Made by a program: the position numbers and the translations under genes. From Pedobacter zeaxanthinifaciens (GTDB lineage Bacteria > Bacteroidota > Bacteroidia > Sphingobacteriales > Sphingobacteriaceae): DNA of 64,000 bases. The stretch spans positions 1-64,000 of the forward strand of contig NZ_QMHP01000009.1 of NCBI RefSeq assembly GCF_003313335.1. The letters are read 5' to 3'. The notes beneath the pieces are model-generated. The model searched no databases and was not told the DNA's origin. It saw only the letters and a program-made list of their open reading frames with translations. Positions 18,434 through 27,292 of the stretch are shown in pieces; within the stretch, counting starts at the first letter, position 1, and every line of letters begins with the position of its first letter.

Positions 18434-19012
18434 ATGAAATCATTAAGAACTTTATTGGTACTATTTGCTATCTGTTTTCAACTTAAAGCGCAAAAAAACA
18501 TTGAACTTTTAAAGGATGAAACTGGAAAGTACACCTATTACGAAGTGGTTTTAACTCAAGTTGCTGGCGATAGTTTAATGTTGAGGATGACAGATTTTAT
18601 TGCGAAGAATGGAAAAGAGCTACGAATGCAAAGTAAATCGGCTATGGGAATAATAGCTGATGGAAAGATGGTGATCCATAAAAGTTTAGCGATAGCCTCG
18701 CACCCCACAGGTGAAATTAAATACAACTTCAACTTTGAAAAAACAACAAATAAGTATAGGTTTTGGCTAACTGATTTTCAGTTGGTTCCATATTCCAAAG
18801 ATAGATATGGGAACTTTGTACCGAGCACTACAATTGCTGCTCCATTGGAAAAGGAAGTTGGAAAATCAGCGAAAGAACAGTGGGAAGATTATAAGCTGCA
18901 AGTAGCTACATACGCCACTGATTTTGCTGATAGATTGAAGCTGCATTTGGCAAGTTCTGGCAAAGTAACGCCAAAGCCAGAGGAGAAGAAAGTGATTTCT
19001 AAAACTTGGTAG
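18434..19012 (+). CDS. Exported DUF4468-type protein
   Basis: From the ATG at 18434 the product has 192 residues with a signal peptide (MKSLRTLLVLFAICFQLKAQ). The rest resembles the DUF4468 domain found in many Bacteroidota exported proteins: a VVxxxxxSaxxLyxxxxxfia pattern (seen as VVLTQVAGDSLMLRMTDFIA) and a later YNFNFEKTTNKYRFWLTDFQ. The function of this domain is not established. The frame extends 10 codons upstream, but that part overlaps the terminator stem of the porin gene. The C-terminus is Lys- and Pro-rich. Confidence 0.75.
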   Translation: MKSLRTLLVLFAICFQLKAQKNIELLKDETGKYTYYEVVLTQVAGDSLMLRMTDFIAKNGKELRMQSKSAMGIIADGKMVIHKSLAIASHPTGEIKYNFNFEKTTNKYRFWLTDFQLVPYSKDRYGNFVPSTTIAAPLEKEVGKSAKEQWEDYKLQVATYATDFADRLKLHLASSGKVTPKPEEKKVISKTW

Positions 19013-19228
19013 GTGATAGGGATCAGGTATTAGGAGTCAGGTATCAGTTTTATGTGAAAAGTTTTTAGTAGAGGTTCGATTTGCAAGTCATGAATGGTAT
19101 TTAAGTTAGTGAATGCTACGAACTAGTATATTCCTTGACTGCTTCGCACTTAAAGCAACCAAACTGACCCCTGATTCCTGACCCCTGATCCCTAATACCT
19201 AACCACTAATCCCTAAATCCTAATCCCT
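19013..19228. repeat. Seven-base low-complexity tracts, two inverted blocks
   Basis: Directly after the stop, 19016-19050 reads as loose repeats of GGATCAGGTATTAGGAGTCAGG. At about 19152-19227 the opposite strand form appears (CTGACCCCTGATTCCTGACC, then CCTAATACCTAACCACTAAT and so on). The unit is about seven bases with drifting letters. Similar tracts lie at 21228-21280, 58040-58190 and 61040-61180. No gene is seen in the gap. Confidence 0.75.
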
Positions 19229-19702
19229 TCAATGCACCATCTTATCGGCACAGGTTGAACTTGCAAAAGCTTCGGGCTTGGCTTTGAAAATAAACCCCAT
19301 ACTTAAGATATAGCCCATTGCCTCGTTTAATGCTTTATTGGATTTAAAAGATGGGTTAGTGTTAATATCTGCATGCACTTCCAAATCAACATCGTAAATA
19401 TCTAATAAATCGCAAATGGAATATGCCGTTTCGATAGATTTTTGCACTTCTAAAAGCATGCGCTCCTTGATGCCCATTTGTTGAGTGGTTTTTTCTTGAG
19501 CAATGTACATGAAACCACCGTGATGCTTCCTAAGCAAAACAATAACAGTCGCAAAATCGATATGGCTTGCTTTAACTTGAGAATCGGTGCCGATACAAAC
19601 TTTGAGTTTATAGCCGTTTTCAGTTTCGCGTAAAATGGCTTTTTCTACTTCTTCTAAAATTGACGAATGAATAACTTCGCCACTAAATTTTTTCCAGGTC
19701 AT
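19229..19702 (-). CDS. RNase H-like protein of the YkuK/DUF458 family
   Basis: The 157-residue product shows LKVCIGTDSQVKASHIDFATVIVLLR, a first strand with an aspartate typical of the RNase H fold. Later VDLEVHADINTNPSFKSNKALNEAMGYI holds a second acidic strand and the N/S-rich motif of the DUF458 (B. subtilis YkuK) family. Its biological substrate is unknown to me. The gene stands alone and is divergent from the helicase gene that begins at 19920. Confidence 0.8.
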   Translation of the reverse strand: MTWKKFSGEVIHSSILEEVEKAILRETENGYKLKVCIGTDSQVKASHIDFATVIVLLRKHHGGFMYIAQEKTTQQMGIKERMLLEVQKSIETAYSICDLLDIYDVDLEVHADINTNPSFKSNKALNEAMGYILSMGFIFKAKPEAFASSTCADKMVH

Positions 19703-19907
19703 AAGTTATTGATATTAAGAGGTAAGTAACCTAAATGAGGTTAAATAAAGTTAACTGCTTACCGTTAAAGTTGTATTAACTATAGGTTGTTTATTTGCTA
19801 ACATTTACCTGTTTATCAACAAGTTGTAGGTGTGTTTTGTGTGAAGTTTTGTTGCTCGGTTAATTTTGGTAATCTTATTTCCCAATTCGTAATCTTTAAA
19901 TAAAACC

Positions 19908-19915
19908 TACCTTTG
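19908..19915 (+). promoter_or_regulatory. -7 promoter box of the helicase gene
   Basis: TACCTTTG matches TAnnTTTG exactly and ends five bases before the ATG at 19920. Confidence 0.65.
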
Positions 19916-19919
19916 TATT

Positions 19920-21227
19920 ATGGAAGTGCAAAAACTGCTCTCAAACCTTCGCATTGCTCAATTAAATGATTTGCAAACGGAAGTAGCTGAAAAGGCTAAA
20001 CTCAATAAAGACCTGCTTGTATTAGCGCCTACGGGTTCGGGTAAAACTTTAGCTTTTTTGATACCCGTACTGCAAAAATTGCAAAGCGGTAAGAAGGGTG
20101 TGCAGTGTTTAATTTTGGTGCCATCTAGGGAATTAGGCCTTCAAATTGAGCAGGTTTTTAAGCAAATGGGTACTGGATTTAAGGTAACCTGTTGCTATGG
20201 TGGCCACTCGGTAAAGCTGGAGCGCCAAAGTTTAACCGAGGCACCTGCTGTTTTGATTGGAACGCCGGGGCGTATTGCCTATCACATAAGGGAAAACAAT
20301 TTTGACTTTGGTGCTATCGACTATCTGGTGTTGGATGAGTTTGATAAATCCTTGGAATTTGGTTTTGAGGAGGACATGTCGTTTATTATTGGAGGCTTAA
20401 AAAATTTGAAGCAACGCTTTCTTATTTCGGCCACTGAAATGCAGCAAATACCTCAGTTTACAGGCTTAAACGATGAAATTAAAATCAGTTTTTTGTCTGC
20501 AGTTGACGTTGTGCCGGATTTAAAATTGATGCGTGTAGATACAGCCGCAGAAGAAAAGTTGGAAACGCTTTTTAAATTGATTTGTAAGATAGGCGATCAA
20601 TCGATGTTGATATTCTGTAACCACAGGGAAGCAGTAGAACGCATAAGTGATTTGTTGATAGAGAAAGATTTGGTACACGATATTTTCCACGGTGGGATGG
20701 AGCAGGAGGATAGGGAGCGAGCCTTGCTGAAATTTAGAAATGGGAGCATCAAAATATTAATTACTACTGATTTGGCTGCTAGAGGCTTGGATATTCCTGA
20801 AGTTGGCTACATCATTCACTATCAGTTGCCGCATACCAAAGATGCGTTTGTGCATCGCAATGGTAGAACGGCCAGAATGAAGGCCGCCGGCACCGCATAT
20901 TTGATATTTTCGGAAGGAGAAAAGTTTGCGTATTTGGAAGATACGATAGATACGGAGGATTTGAATGATAATTACGCCGTACCGCCAGATAGCGAGTGGC
21001 AAACCATTTATTTGGCTGCGGGTAAAAAAGATAAGGTGAATAAAATAGATATTGTAGGGTTTTTACTAAAGGTAGGTGGCCTAGCAAAAGATGATGTGGG
21101 ATTAATTGAAGTGAAAGATGTAAGTGCTTATGCTGCTGTAAAGCGTAAATTAGCGCCTCAGTTAGTTAAGCAACTATCAGGACAAAAAATTAAAGGAAGA
21201 AAAGTAAAGGTAGAAATAGCGAGTTAG
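19920..21227 (+). CDS. DEAD-box-like RNA helicase with DEFD motif and DbpA-type C-terminus
   Basis: This 435-residue two-domain helicase probably remodels RNA or ribosomal particles. Motif I is APTGSGKT (36-43), Ia PSRELGLQ, Ib GTPGRI, and motif II reads DEFD (139-142) instead of DEAD. Motif III is SATE instead of SAT followed by a small residue. Motifs IV-VI are seen as FCNHREA, TTDLAARGLDIP and HRNGRTAR. The last 70 residues (KIDIVGFLLKVGGL to IKGRKVKVEIAS) look like the DbpA RNA-binding domain, which in E. coli binds 23S rRNA hairpin 92. The DEFD variant appears, from memory, in a Bacteroidota subgroup. The gene stands alone behind a clear -7 box. Confidence 0.9.
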   Translation: MEVQKLLSNLRIAQLNDLQTEVAEKAKLNKDLLVLAPTGSGKTLAFLIPVLQKLQSGKKGVQCLILVPSRELGLQIEQVFKQMGTGFKVTCCYGGHSVKLERQSLTEAPAVLIGTPGRIAYHIRENNFDFGAIDYLVLDEFDKSLEFGFEEDMSFIIGGLKNLKQRFLISATEMQQIPQFTGLNDEIKISFLSAVDVVPDLKLMRVDTAAEEKLETLFKLICKIGDQSMLIFCNHREAVERISDLLIEKDLVHDIFHGGMEQEDRERALLKFRNGSIKILITTDLAARGLDIPEVGYIIHYQLPHTKDAFVHRNGRTARMKAAGTAYLIFSEGEKFAYLEDTIDTEDLNDNYAVPPDSEWQTIYLAAGKKDKVNKIDIVGFLLKVGGLAKDDVGLIEVKDVSAYAAVKRKLAPQLVKQLSGQKIKGRKVKVEIAS

Positions 21228-21365
21228 GGTCAGGAGTTAGGTATCAGGGATTAGGAGTTAGGAGTTAGGTATTAGTTTTAATGACCAATTATCAAATTCC
21301 AATTATCAAATTTCAATGCCATTAACTAAAAGCCAAACAACTAAAAAACCAAACAACTAAACAAC
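21228..21365. repeat. Low-complexity seven-base tracts
   Basis: The gap opens with GTCAGGAGTTAGGTATCAGG-type repeats up to about 21280. It then changes to ATTATCAAATTCC repeats, and finally to CCAAACAACTAAAAAACC repeats before the next start. It is the same style of tract as at 19013 and 58040. Confidence 0.7.
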
Positions 21366-21375
21366 AAATTAAAAT

Positions 21376-21603
21376 ATGAGCAATAACGAAGTAATGAAAA
21401 AATTGAGGGTAGCGCTTTCGCTAACTACCGACGATATTATCGAAATATGTAAACTGGTTAATTTCTCTGTAACTAAAAGCGAGTTGGGCGATATCTTTAG
21501 AAAGGAAGACCACCCAAACTTTAAAAAATGCGGCGACCAAATTTTAAGAAATTTCCTAAACGGCTTAGTAATTTATAAACGCGGTCCCAGAGAAGAAAAA
21601 TAA
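21376..21603 (+). CDS. DUF1456-type small protein, single repeat
   Basis: The 75-residue product matches one unit of the DUF1456 (E. coli YehS) family: NNEVMKKLRVALSLTTDDIIEICKL, then a short helix, then DHPNFKKCGDQILRNFLNGLVIYKRG. Known members are usually about 150 residues with two such units, so this is half length. The frame looks complete at both ends (ATG after a spacer, TAA), so it may be a genuine one-unit form. Its stop codon directly abuts the stop of the convergent response regulator gene. Function unknown. Confidence 0.75.
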   Translation: MSNNEVMKKLRVALSLTTDDIIEICKLVNFSVTKSELGDIFRKEDHPNFKKCGDQILRNFLNGLVIYKRGPREEK

Positions 21604-21990
21604 TTAGTTGATATTGTGCCTAATGGCCTTCTGATTAATCAACTTTTCGATTTTTTCTAACAATACATCCATTTTAAAAGGCTTTGGCATGAAATCATCC
21701 GGTGGAGTATCCAATGTGTTGATTTCTTCTGCTTTGTAAAGACCAGACATCATTAAAACAGGAATGTGTTTAGTTTTGCTGTTAGACTTAATTTCTTTGC
21801 AAATTACACGACCGTCAATTTTTCCCAATACAATGTCAAGTATGATTAAATCGGGGTTAAAATTTTGGATATGCTCGTGAATGTTCTCTGCTTCGGCCAG
21901 AGGCTCAACTTCGTAACCACCAATTTCTAGAACCAACTCAATGGTATCTAACACTTCCTCATCATCATCTACTACTATAATTCGTTTCAT
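21604..21990 (-). CDS. Single-domain response regulator
   Basis: The 128-residue protein is a bare receiver domain: the acidic pair in VVDDDEEV, the phosphorylation aspartate in DLIILDIVLG (about residue 53), Met-Ser-Gly in place of Thr/Ser near residue 80, and the conserved Lys in PKPF. No output domain follows. It probably works by protein contact in a phosphorelay, like CheY or Spo0F. No histidine kinase is adjacent. A -7 box TATATTTG lies just upstream. Confidence 0.92.
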   Translation of the reverse strand: MKRIIVVDDDEEVLDTIELVLEIGGYEVEPLAEAENIHEHIQNFNPDLIILDIVLGKIDGRVICKEIKSNSKTKHIPVLMMSGLYKAEEINTLDTPPDDFMPKPFKMDVLLEKIEKLINQKAIRHNIN

Positions 21991-21995
21991 GTGTG

Positions 21996-22003
21996 CAAAT
22001 ATA
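21996..22003 (-). promoter_or_regulatory. -7 promoter box of the response regulator gene
   Basis: On the minus strand TATATTTG matches TAnnTTTG and ends five bases before the ATG at 21990. Confidence 0.6.
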
Positions 22004-22364
22004 ATATTGTTGAACTATTTACCTAACAACCAATTGTGCTTAGGGTTTAAACAATTTTAACATTTAACTAAAAATAACGTTTTGCTTGGCCAAATGCTGG
22101 GTTAATAGACCATAGTAGCACTACTTTAAGTTAGATAAACCTTGGCGAAGCGGTTATAGCCAACGCAGTGCAGCTATTTGAGCAAAGCAAAGGGCTTAAT
22201 TTGCCTAAATGTGCCGCTGTTGCTTTCCTGATATCTTTTTGAGATGTGAAATTTTCGCTTTTAAATGTGCCTCATATACCGATGCAGAAATAAATTCAGC
22301 ATGACGACAACGAAGTTATTTACATGGGCCTTTAAGTGATGTTGCATCCCGTACTCACATTGTT
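22004..22364. other. Intergenic region, nothing recognised
   Basis: About 360 bases between the response regulator promoter and the DUF2200 stop. I find no frame with a family match, no strong hairpin and no seven-base tracts. Confidence 0.5.
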
Positions 22365-22724
22365 TTAGCTACGTAAGATTTTTTCCATTGCTTTTCCTTT
22401 GGCAAGCTCGTCAATTAATTTATCCAGATAACGTACCTGCTGAATTACTTTGTCGTCAATTTCTTCCACTCTATAACCACAAATTACCCCTGTTATTTTT
22501 GATGCATTGGGGTTCATCTTTGGAGCGTTAGCGAAGAAAGTTTCAAAATCAGTTTTATCATCTAAAACTCGCTGCAATTCTTCTTCGTTGTAGCCGGTAA
22601 GCCAAGAGATAATAGTGTCTACTTCCGCTTTGGTACGGCTCTTTTTCTCCGCTTTTGCAATATAATGTGGGTACACGCTTGCAACAGACATGCGATAAAC
22701 TCGTTCGTTATTTTTGGCGTTCAT
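22365..22724 (-). CDS. DUF2200 family protein
   Basis: The 119-residue protein shows the family sequence style: [38 protein letters not shown], then [51 protein letters not shown]2200 proteins are small, soluble and widespread. Their role is unknown, though some annotations place them near YdhG or DUF1801-like domains. The gene is transcribed alone. Confidence 0.85.
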   Translation of the reverse strand: MNAKNNERVYRMSVASVYPHYIAKAEKKSRTKAEVDTIISWLTGYNEEELQRVLDDKTDFETFFANAPKMNPNASKITGVICGYRVEEIDDKVIQQVRYLDKLIDELAKGKAMEKILRS

Positions 22725-22770
22725 TAGGCTTTAAATTAGTTGTTGCAAATTAGCATTTTAGTATAAACAA

Positions 22771-22797
22771 AAAAAGTCACCCAATTGGATGACTTTT
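22771..22797 (-). terminator. Terminator of the outer-membrane protein gene
   Basis: AAAAAGTCAcCC and GGaTGACTTTTT pair around AATT, with one A/C mismatch. The stem lies 19 bases beyond the stop at 22816, and A and T runs are on both sides. Confidence 0.75.
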
Positions 22798-22815
22798 TAA
22801 AACTATTTAAGTTAA

Positions 22816-23418
22816 TTAGAAGTAGAATTGAACGCCTAGTTTAGGAGCAAAAGTATTTGCCTCTAAACCGAAGCTGTTGGTTTTTACTTTAGCGCCAGTA
22901 TTTTCAGCTTTTGTAGTGAAATTTTCATAGCCTAAACCGTTAACAGAAAACTCAATACCAACTTTTTTATTAGGGAAGAAAGCAAAACCAGGAGCCACAT
23001 TAACACCAATTGATGTAGTTGTTCCTAATTTAGCGCCGGTATCACCGTTTGTGTTTACATCTTTAACGGTACCAAAAGCCAAAGGCACTGATAACTGTCC
23101 AAAGAATTTAAATTGATCAGTTAGGTTTACGTAGTAACGACCAAAAGGAGCTACTTCAAACGCTTCATTCTGGTTACGAGTACTTACTGATTTGTTATAG
23201 TTGTAACCTACGCCTGTACCAACTGCAAAGTTGTTGCCTACAAAGAAACCTACGTTTGGTACTACGCTAAAATTTACATCGGCTTTAGCGGCACCATCAA
23301 CTTTTGTACTATTGAAACCAACGTTACCACCTAAAATTATTTTTCCTTTTTCTGTTTGTGCATTTGCTCCGAAAGTAATGGCTGCTACAGCCACTAACGA
23401 TAATAAAAGTTTTTTCAT
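22816..23418 (-). CDS. Outer-membrane beta-barrel protein (OmpA-like barrel)
   Basis: The 200-residue protein has a clear signal peptide (MKKLLLSLVAVAAITFGANAQ) and about eight amphipathic strands, ending in LGVQFYF with a terminal Phe. This is typical of the small outer-membrane beta-barrel domain common in Bacteroidota. No peptidoglycan-binding OmpA domain follows, so it is a bare barrel. It has its own terminator, and a duplicated leader sequence lies upstream (see 23436-23477). Confidence 0.85.
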   Translation of the reverse strand: MKKLLLSLVAVAAITFGANAQTEKGKIILGGNVGFNSTKVDGAAKADVNFSVVPNVGFFVGNNFAVGTGVGYNYNKSVSTRNQNEAFEVAPFGRYYVNLTDQFKFFGQLSVPLAFGTVKDVNTNGDTGAKLGTTTSIGVNVAPGFAFFPNKKVGIEFSVNGLGYENFTTKAENTGAKVKTNSFGLEANTFAPKLGVQFYF

Positions 23419-23435
23419 TGTTTTTTAAATTGTTT

Positions 23436-23477
23436 TTAATCTGTAATGAAGCTATCCGATAACTCGGATGGTTTCAT
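23436..23477 (-). other. Possible 13-codon leader ORF and duplicated start region
   Basis: The sequence around the outer-membrane protein start (minus strand AATTTAAAAAACAATGAAA) occurs a second time 59 bases upstream. There it opens the short frame MKPSELSDSFITD followed by TAA. The copy contains a small hairpin ATCCGA/TCGGAT (23455-23470). It could be a leader peptide or a leftover of a local duplication. A longer frame on the same strand (23452-23724) has no family resemblance and is not called. Confidence 0.3.
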
Positions 23478-23748
23478 TGTTTTTTAAATTATTTATGTGT
23501 TGTATCAATGATCTTATTTGACCATTTGACAGCTGAAGTTCAAATGCTGTTCCTAATTGAAAATTTGTCAGGCGTGCCAAAAACGCTGTTTTTTGTTTAA
23601 TCAATTGATTAATAATTGGTTTGTTTTTTCGGGCTGTTTTTGAAATTATACTGCGTTGACAAAACCACTTGTTAGTGACATTTTGGTGATTTTTTGATGG
23701 TTTTACAACTTGCCGATTTGGCATTTTTTGTCAGTTTGTGGCATAAAA

Positions 23749-23777
23749 AAAGAGACAGCTTTTGGGGCTGTCTCTTT
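23749..23777 (-). terminator. Terminator of clpB
   Basis: AAAGAGACAGC, loop TTTTGGG and GCTGTCTCTTT form a perfect 11-base stem about 48 bases beyond the clpB stop. On the minus strand it is followed by a T run. Confidence 0.85.
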
Positions 23778-23824
23778 GCTATATGATAGTGTGAAATTAT
23801 TGTATCCGCTAGTTGCTATGCCGG

Positions 23825-26422
23825 TTACTTATCTTCATTTAAGAAAACAAACTGGTGATCGAACATATCAAGTTTGATTTTACTGTCCTTATCTACTTTT
23901 CCAGCTAGTATCTCTTTAGATAATTCGTTAAGGATACGTTTTTGGATAACACGCTTTAGTGGACGTGCTCCAAATTGCGGATCGTAACCTAGCTCAGCTA
24001 GCCAATCCAACGCTTCGGTACTTGCTTCCATGGTGATACCCATTTCCGCTAAAGTTTGCTGCACTTGCTTGAACTGCAATGCCACAATATCTCTAATCTC
24101 GGTTCTGTTTAGTGGTGTGAACATGATCAGTTCATCAATCCTGTTCAAAAACTCTGGACGAATAGTTTGCTTCAACAATTCGAATAGCTCATTTTTAGTT
24201 TTCGCAATTACGCTATCCCTGTTGTCATCATCTAAGTTTTTAAAGTTATCCTGAATCAAATGCGACCCGATGTTGGAAGTCATGATGATGATGGTGTTTT
24301 TGAAATTCACTACACGACCTTTGTTGTCGGTCAGCCTACCATCATCTAATACTTGCAACAAGATATTGAAAACATCGGGGTGTGCTTTTTCAATCTCATC
24401 TAACAGCACTACCGAATAAGGTTTTCTGCGTACCGCTTCTGTTAGCTGACCACCTTCGTCATAGCCTACATACCCTGGAGGCGCACCAATTAAGCGTGAC
24501 ACGGCATGGCGTTCTTGATATTCGCTCATGTCAATTCTGGTCATAGCGTTTTCATCATTAAATAAAAACTCTGCTAAAGCTTTGGCCAATTCGGTTTTAC
24601 CAACGCCGGTAGTTCCCAAAAAGATGAACGAACCAATAGGTTTGCGTTTGTCCTGCAAGCCCGCTCTTGAACGACGGATTGCATCCGAAATTGCTTCTAT
24701 GGCTTCTTCCTGCCCAGCAACACGTTTGTGCAATTCTTCTTCCAAATGCAAAAGCTTTTCTCGCTCGCTGGATACCAACTTGGTGACAGGGATGCCAGTC
24801 CACCTACCAACTACGCCGGCAATATCATCAGCAGTAACCTCTTCTTTTAGCATTCTGCTTTCGTTTTGCCTACTTGCCAAGTCCGCTTTTAGTTTTTCTA
24901 CTTTATCCTGAGCTTCCTTAATTTTACCGTAACGGAGCTCGGCAACTTTTCCATAATCACCGGCACGCTCTGCTTGTTCCGCTTCTAATTTATAGGCTTC
25001 AATTTGCTCCAGTTCAGTGTTAATTCCATCCACCAAATCTTTTTCACCCTGCCATTTTGCTTTAAATTCATCACGTTCGGCAGCTAAATTGGCAATTTGC
25101 TCACTCAATTCCTTTACCTTGGCCTCGTCTTTTTCACGTTTGATTGCTTCGCGTTCAATTTCTAAACGCATAATTTCACGTTCAAGAGCATCTACGTTTT
25201 CTGGCACGCTATCCATTTCCATGCGTAATTTAGATGCCGCTTCGTCCATCAAATCAATTGCCTTATCTGGTAAAAATCTGTCGGAAATGTAGCGCTGACT
25301 CATTTCTACCGCTGCAATAATGGCCTCATCCTTAATACGAACTTTGTGGTGCGTTTCGTAACGTTCTTTCAAGCCACGCAAAATAGAAATCGCATCTTGT
25401 GTATCAGGCTCATCCACCATTACCTTCTGGAAACGGCGTTCCAATGCTTTGTCTTTTTCCAAATATTTCTGATACTCATCCAATGTAGTGGCTCCAATGG
25501 CCCTCAACTCGCCACGTGCCAATGCAGGCTTTAAAATGTTTGCCGCATCCATAGCGCCTTCGCCACCGCCAGCGCCTACCAACGTATGGATTTCATCTAT
25601 AAATAAAATGATGTCGCCATCGCTCTGCGTAACCTCTTTAACAACGGCTTTTAATCGCTCTTCAAATTCCCCTTTGTATTTTGCACCTGCAATAAGTGCG
25701 CCCATATCTAACGAATAAACCACTTTTGATTTTAGGTTTTCAGGAACATCTCCTTTGATGATCCTGAAAGCGATCCCTTCAGCAATGGCCGTTTTACCCA
25801 CTCCAGGCTCACCGATCAAGATAGGGTTGTTTTTAGTACGGCGAGATAAGATTTGAATTACGCGTCTAATTTCTTCGTCACGACCAATAACCGGATCTAG
25901 CTTTCCGCTTTCAGCATACTCATTCAAATTACGGGCATATTTGCCTAAGGCTTGATAAGTAGCTTCTGCATTTTGATCCGTTACACGACTATCGCCACGC
26001 AGTTCAGTGATGGCTTTTTTAAGGTCTTTTTCGTTAACACCTTGATCTTTTAATAATTTAGATGTAGCATCGTTTGTAGCTAAAATACCTAAAAGCACAT
26101 GCTCCACAGAGATGAACTCATCTTTAAATTCCTTTAAAAAAGTTTGTGCTTTCTGTAAAGCTGCATTTGCGTTAGATGATAAATAAATATTGCTTCCACT
26201 TACTTTTGGAAACTTGGCAATATCTTCATCTAATTTTTGATTGAGCGTATTTAAATTGACGTTTAATTTCTTCAGCACGTATGAAATCACATTCTCATCT
26301 ACTGTAAGTAAGCCTTTAAGTAAATGAGCTGTTTCTATAGCCTGCTGCTGATTGCCTTGTGCAATTTCAGAGGCTTTTTGCACAGCCTCCTGGGCTTTTA
26401 TTGTAAAGTTGTTGAAATTCAT
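23825..26422 (-). CDS. clpB: ATP-dependent disaggregase ClpB
   Basis: The 865-residue hexameric chaperone rescues aggregated proteins together with DnaK. The order is an N domain (1-150), AAA-1 with Walker [10 protein letters not shown] and Walker [16 protein letters not shown], a coiled-coil middle domain (about 410-525), and AAA-2 with [16 protein letters not shown] and [14 protein letters not shown]. The C-terminus has the sensor-2 [10 protein letters not shown]. Pore loop residues [10 protein letters not shown] and GYVGYDEGG are present. Full length for the family. A purine-rich AAGGAG lies 10 bases before the ATG, a true Shine-Dalgarno site that is uncommon in this phylum. Heat-shock control is likely but not visible. 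Confidence 0.97.
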   Translation of the reverse strand: MNFNNFTIKAQEAVQKASEIAQGNQQQAIETAHLLKGLLTVDENVISYVLKKLNVNLNTLNQKLDEDIAKFPKVSGSNIYLSSNANAALQKAQTFLKEFKDEFISVEHVLLGILATNDATSKLLKDQGVNEKDLKKAITELRGDSRVTDQNAEATYQALGKYARNLNEYAESGKLDPVIGRDEEIRRVIQILSRRTKNNPILIGEPGVGKTAIAEGIAFRIIKGDVPENLKSKVVYSLDMGALIAGAKYKGEFEERLKAVVKEVTQSDGDIILFIDEIHTLVGAGGGEGAMDAANILKPALARGELRAIGATTLDEYQKYLEKDKALERRFQKVMVDEPDTQDAISILRGLKERYETHHKVRIKDEAIIAAVEMSQRYISDRFLPDKAIDLMDEAASKLRMEMDSVPENVDALEREIMRLEIEREAIKREKDEAKVKELSEQIANLAAERDEFKAKWQGEKDLVDGINTELEQIEAYKLEAEQAERAGDYGKVAELRYGKIKEAQDKVEKLKADLASRQNESRMLKEEVTADDIAGVVGRWTGIPVTKLVSSEREKLLHLEEELHKRVAGQEEAIEAISDAIRRSRAGLQDKRKPIGSFIFLGTTGVGKTELAKALAEFLFNDENAMTRIDMSEYQERHAVSRLIGAPPGYVGYDEGGQLTEAVRRKPYSVVLLDEIEKAHPDVFNILLQVLDDGRLTDNKGRVVNFKNTIIIMTSNIGSHLIQDNFKNLDDDNRDSVIAKTKNELFELLKQTIRPEFLNRIDELIMFTPLNRTEIRDIVALQFKQVQQTLAEMGITMEASTEALDWLAELGYDPQFGARPLKRVIQKRILNELSKEILAGKVDKDSKIKLDMFDHQFVFLNEDK

Positions 26423-26432
26423 AGTATTTTTT

Positions 26433-26438
26433 CTCCTT
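26433..26438 (-). promoter_or_regulatory. Shine-Dalgarno site of clpB
   Basis: On the minus strand AAGGAG lies 10 bases before the ATG at 26422. Most genes in this window have no such site, so it may mark clpB for high expression. Confidence 0.5.
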
Positions 26439-26656
26439 AGTTCCTGATTAGCTGATTAAGTATTAGCTCAACTGCTATCGGTTACTACCAAAGGTCAAAA
26501 CAAATGCCATCAACTAAAAGATTTTAAAATCGGAAATTTTGTCTGTTGGTTTTTATTTTAGCTGAATAAATGTCTGATTTATAGTGTTTTGTGATGAAAA
26601 AATGGCAGTGTTGTGTTAAAATTAAATTCATCATAAGTAATGCGATTATGTTTCAT

Positions 26657-26698
26657 CTATCACTTCAGGAAAAAATAATCAATCCCGATTCGTGATAG
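26657..26698. promoter_or_regulatory. Inverted repeat upstream of the Lrp-type regulator
   Basis: CTATCAC (26657-26663) and GTGATAG (26692-26698) are perfect inverse copies 28 bases apart, about 35 bases before the -7 box of the regulator gene. They may form an autoregulatory site. The rest of the 333-base gap from 26423 shows no gene. Confidence 0.35.
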
Positions 26699-26732
26699 TG
26701 TCAAGAATAATTCGGTAATATTTTTAATTTAT

Positions 26733-26740
26733 TAATTTTG
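26733..26740 (+). promoter_or_regulatory. -7 promoter box of the Lrp-type regulator gene
   Basis: TAATTTTG matches TAnnTTTG and lies 15 bases before the ATG at 26756. It overlaps a TTG that would extend the reading frame, which argues against that earlier start. Confidence 0.6.
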
Positions 26741-26755
26741 CATAAAAACAATCTA

Positions 26756-27241
26756 ATGCTGCCACCATATCTAGATAACGAACAAGACTTTAATCTGATC
26801 AAATATCTTCAGGAAGACGGAAGAATTTCTTTTACAGATCTTGCAAAAAAACTGAATGTTTCTATAAGTACTGTTAGAAATAGATATAATAATCTCGTTA
26901 ATGATAACGTGATCAATGTGTACGCTAGGATAAATCCAGATAAAATAGGCCTTAACGCTTATTCTAGGATTCTTATTTCTGTGCGTCCTAAAAGCATGAT
27001 TCAGCAAGTAATAGATAAATTGTATACGTTTCCTGAAATCAGTTTTCTCGCATCAGTTTCCGGAGATTTTGATATTGAGGTTAACGTAATGTGCAGAGAT
27101 AATAATCATCTTTTGGAAGTTTTACATAACAAAATAAATCAGATTGAAGGAGTGTATAACTCTAAGACCAATTTTTATCTGAAGGTATATAAATTTTCCA
27201 CTCCAAATTTGGATTATATAAGAGAAGAGTTGTTGAAGTAG
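26756..27241 (+). CDS. Lrp/AsnC-family transcriptional regulator
   Basis: From the ATG at 26756 the protein has 161 residues. The N-terminal helix-turn-helix reads DFNLIKYLQEDGRISFTDLAKKLNVSISTVRNRYNNLVND. The C-terminal RAM (ligand-binding) domain has VSGDFDIEVNVMCRDNNHLLEVLHNKI followed by EGVYNSKTNFYLKVYK. Such proteins form octamers and sense amino acids. It stands at the left edge of the catabolic island, so it probably activates the two divergent transcription units when their substrate is present; that link is inferred from position. A TTG start at 26738 is possible but lies in the promoter. Confidence 0.92.
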   Translation: MLPPYLDNEQDFNLIKYLQEDGRISFTDLAKKLNVSISTVRNRYNNLVNDNVINVYARINPDKIGLNAYSRILISVRPKSMIQQVIDKLYTFPEISFLASVSGDFDIEVNVMCRDNNHLLEVLHNKINQIEGVYNSKTNFYLKVYKFSTPNLDYIREELLK

Positions 27242-27281
27242 CATGAACATCATTTGTATTTAAATGAACCTTCATGCTACT
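27237..27281. terminator. Shared hairpin between convergent genes
   Basis: AGTAGCATGAA and TTCATGCTACT are perfect 11-base inverse copies around a 23-base loop. They lie between the Lrp-type gene stop (inside the left arm) and the stop of the convergent aminotransferase gene. There is no strong T run, so it may act as a weak bidirectional terminator or an mRNA end-protecting stem. Confidence 0.5.
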
Positions 27282-27292
27282 GTTGCAAAGGC

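Noticed and set aside
23452..23724. 90-codon minus-strand frame between the outer-membrane protein and clpB
   Set aside because: No family resemblance, odd composition, and it runs through the leader duplication; probably chance.
26738..26755. TTG start of the Lrp-type regulator
   Set aside because: The TTG is part of the -7 promoter box, so the ATG at 26756 is preferred.
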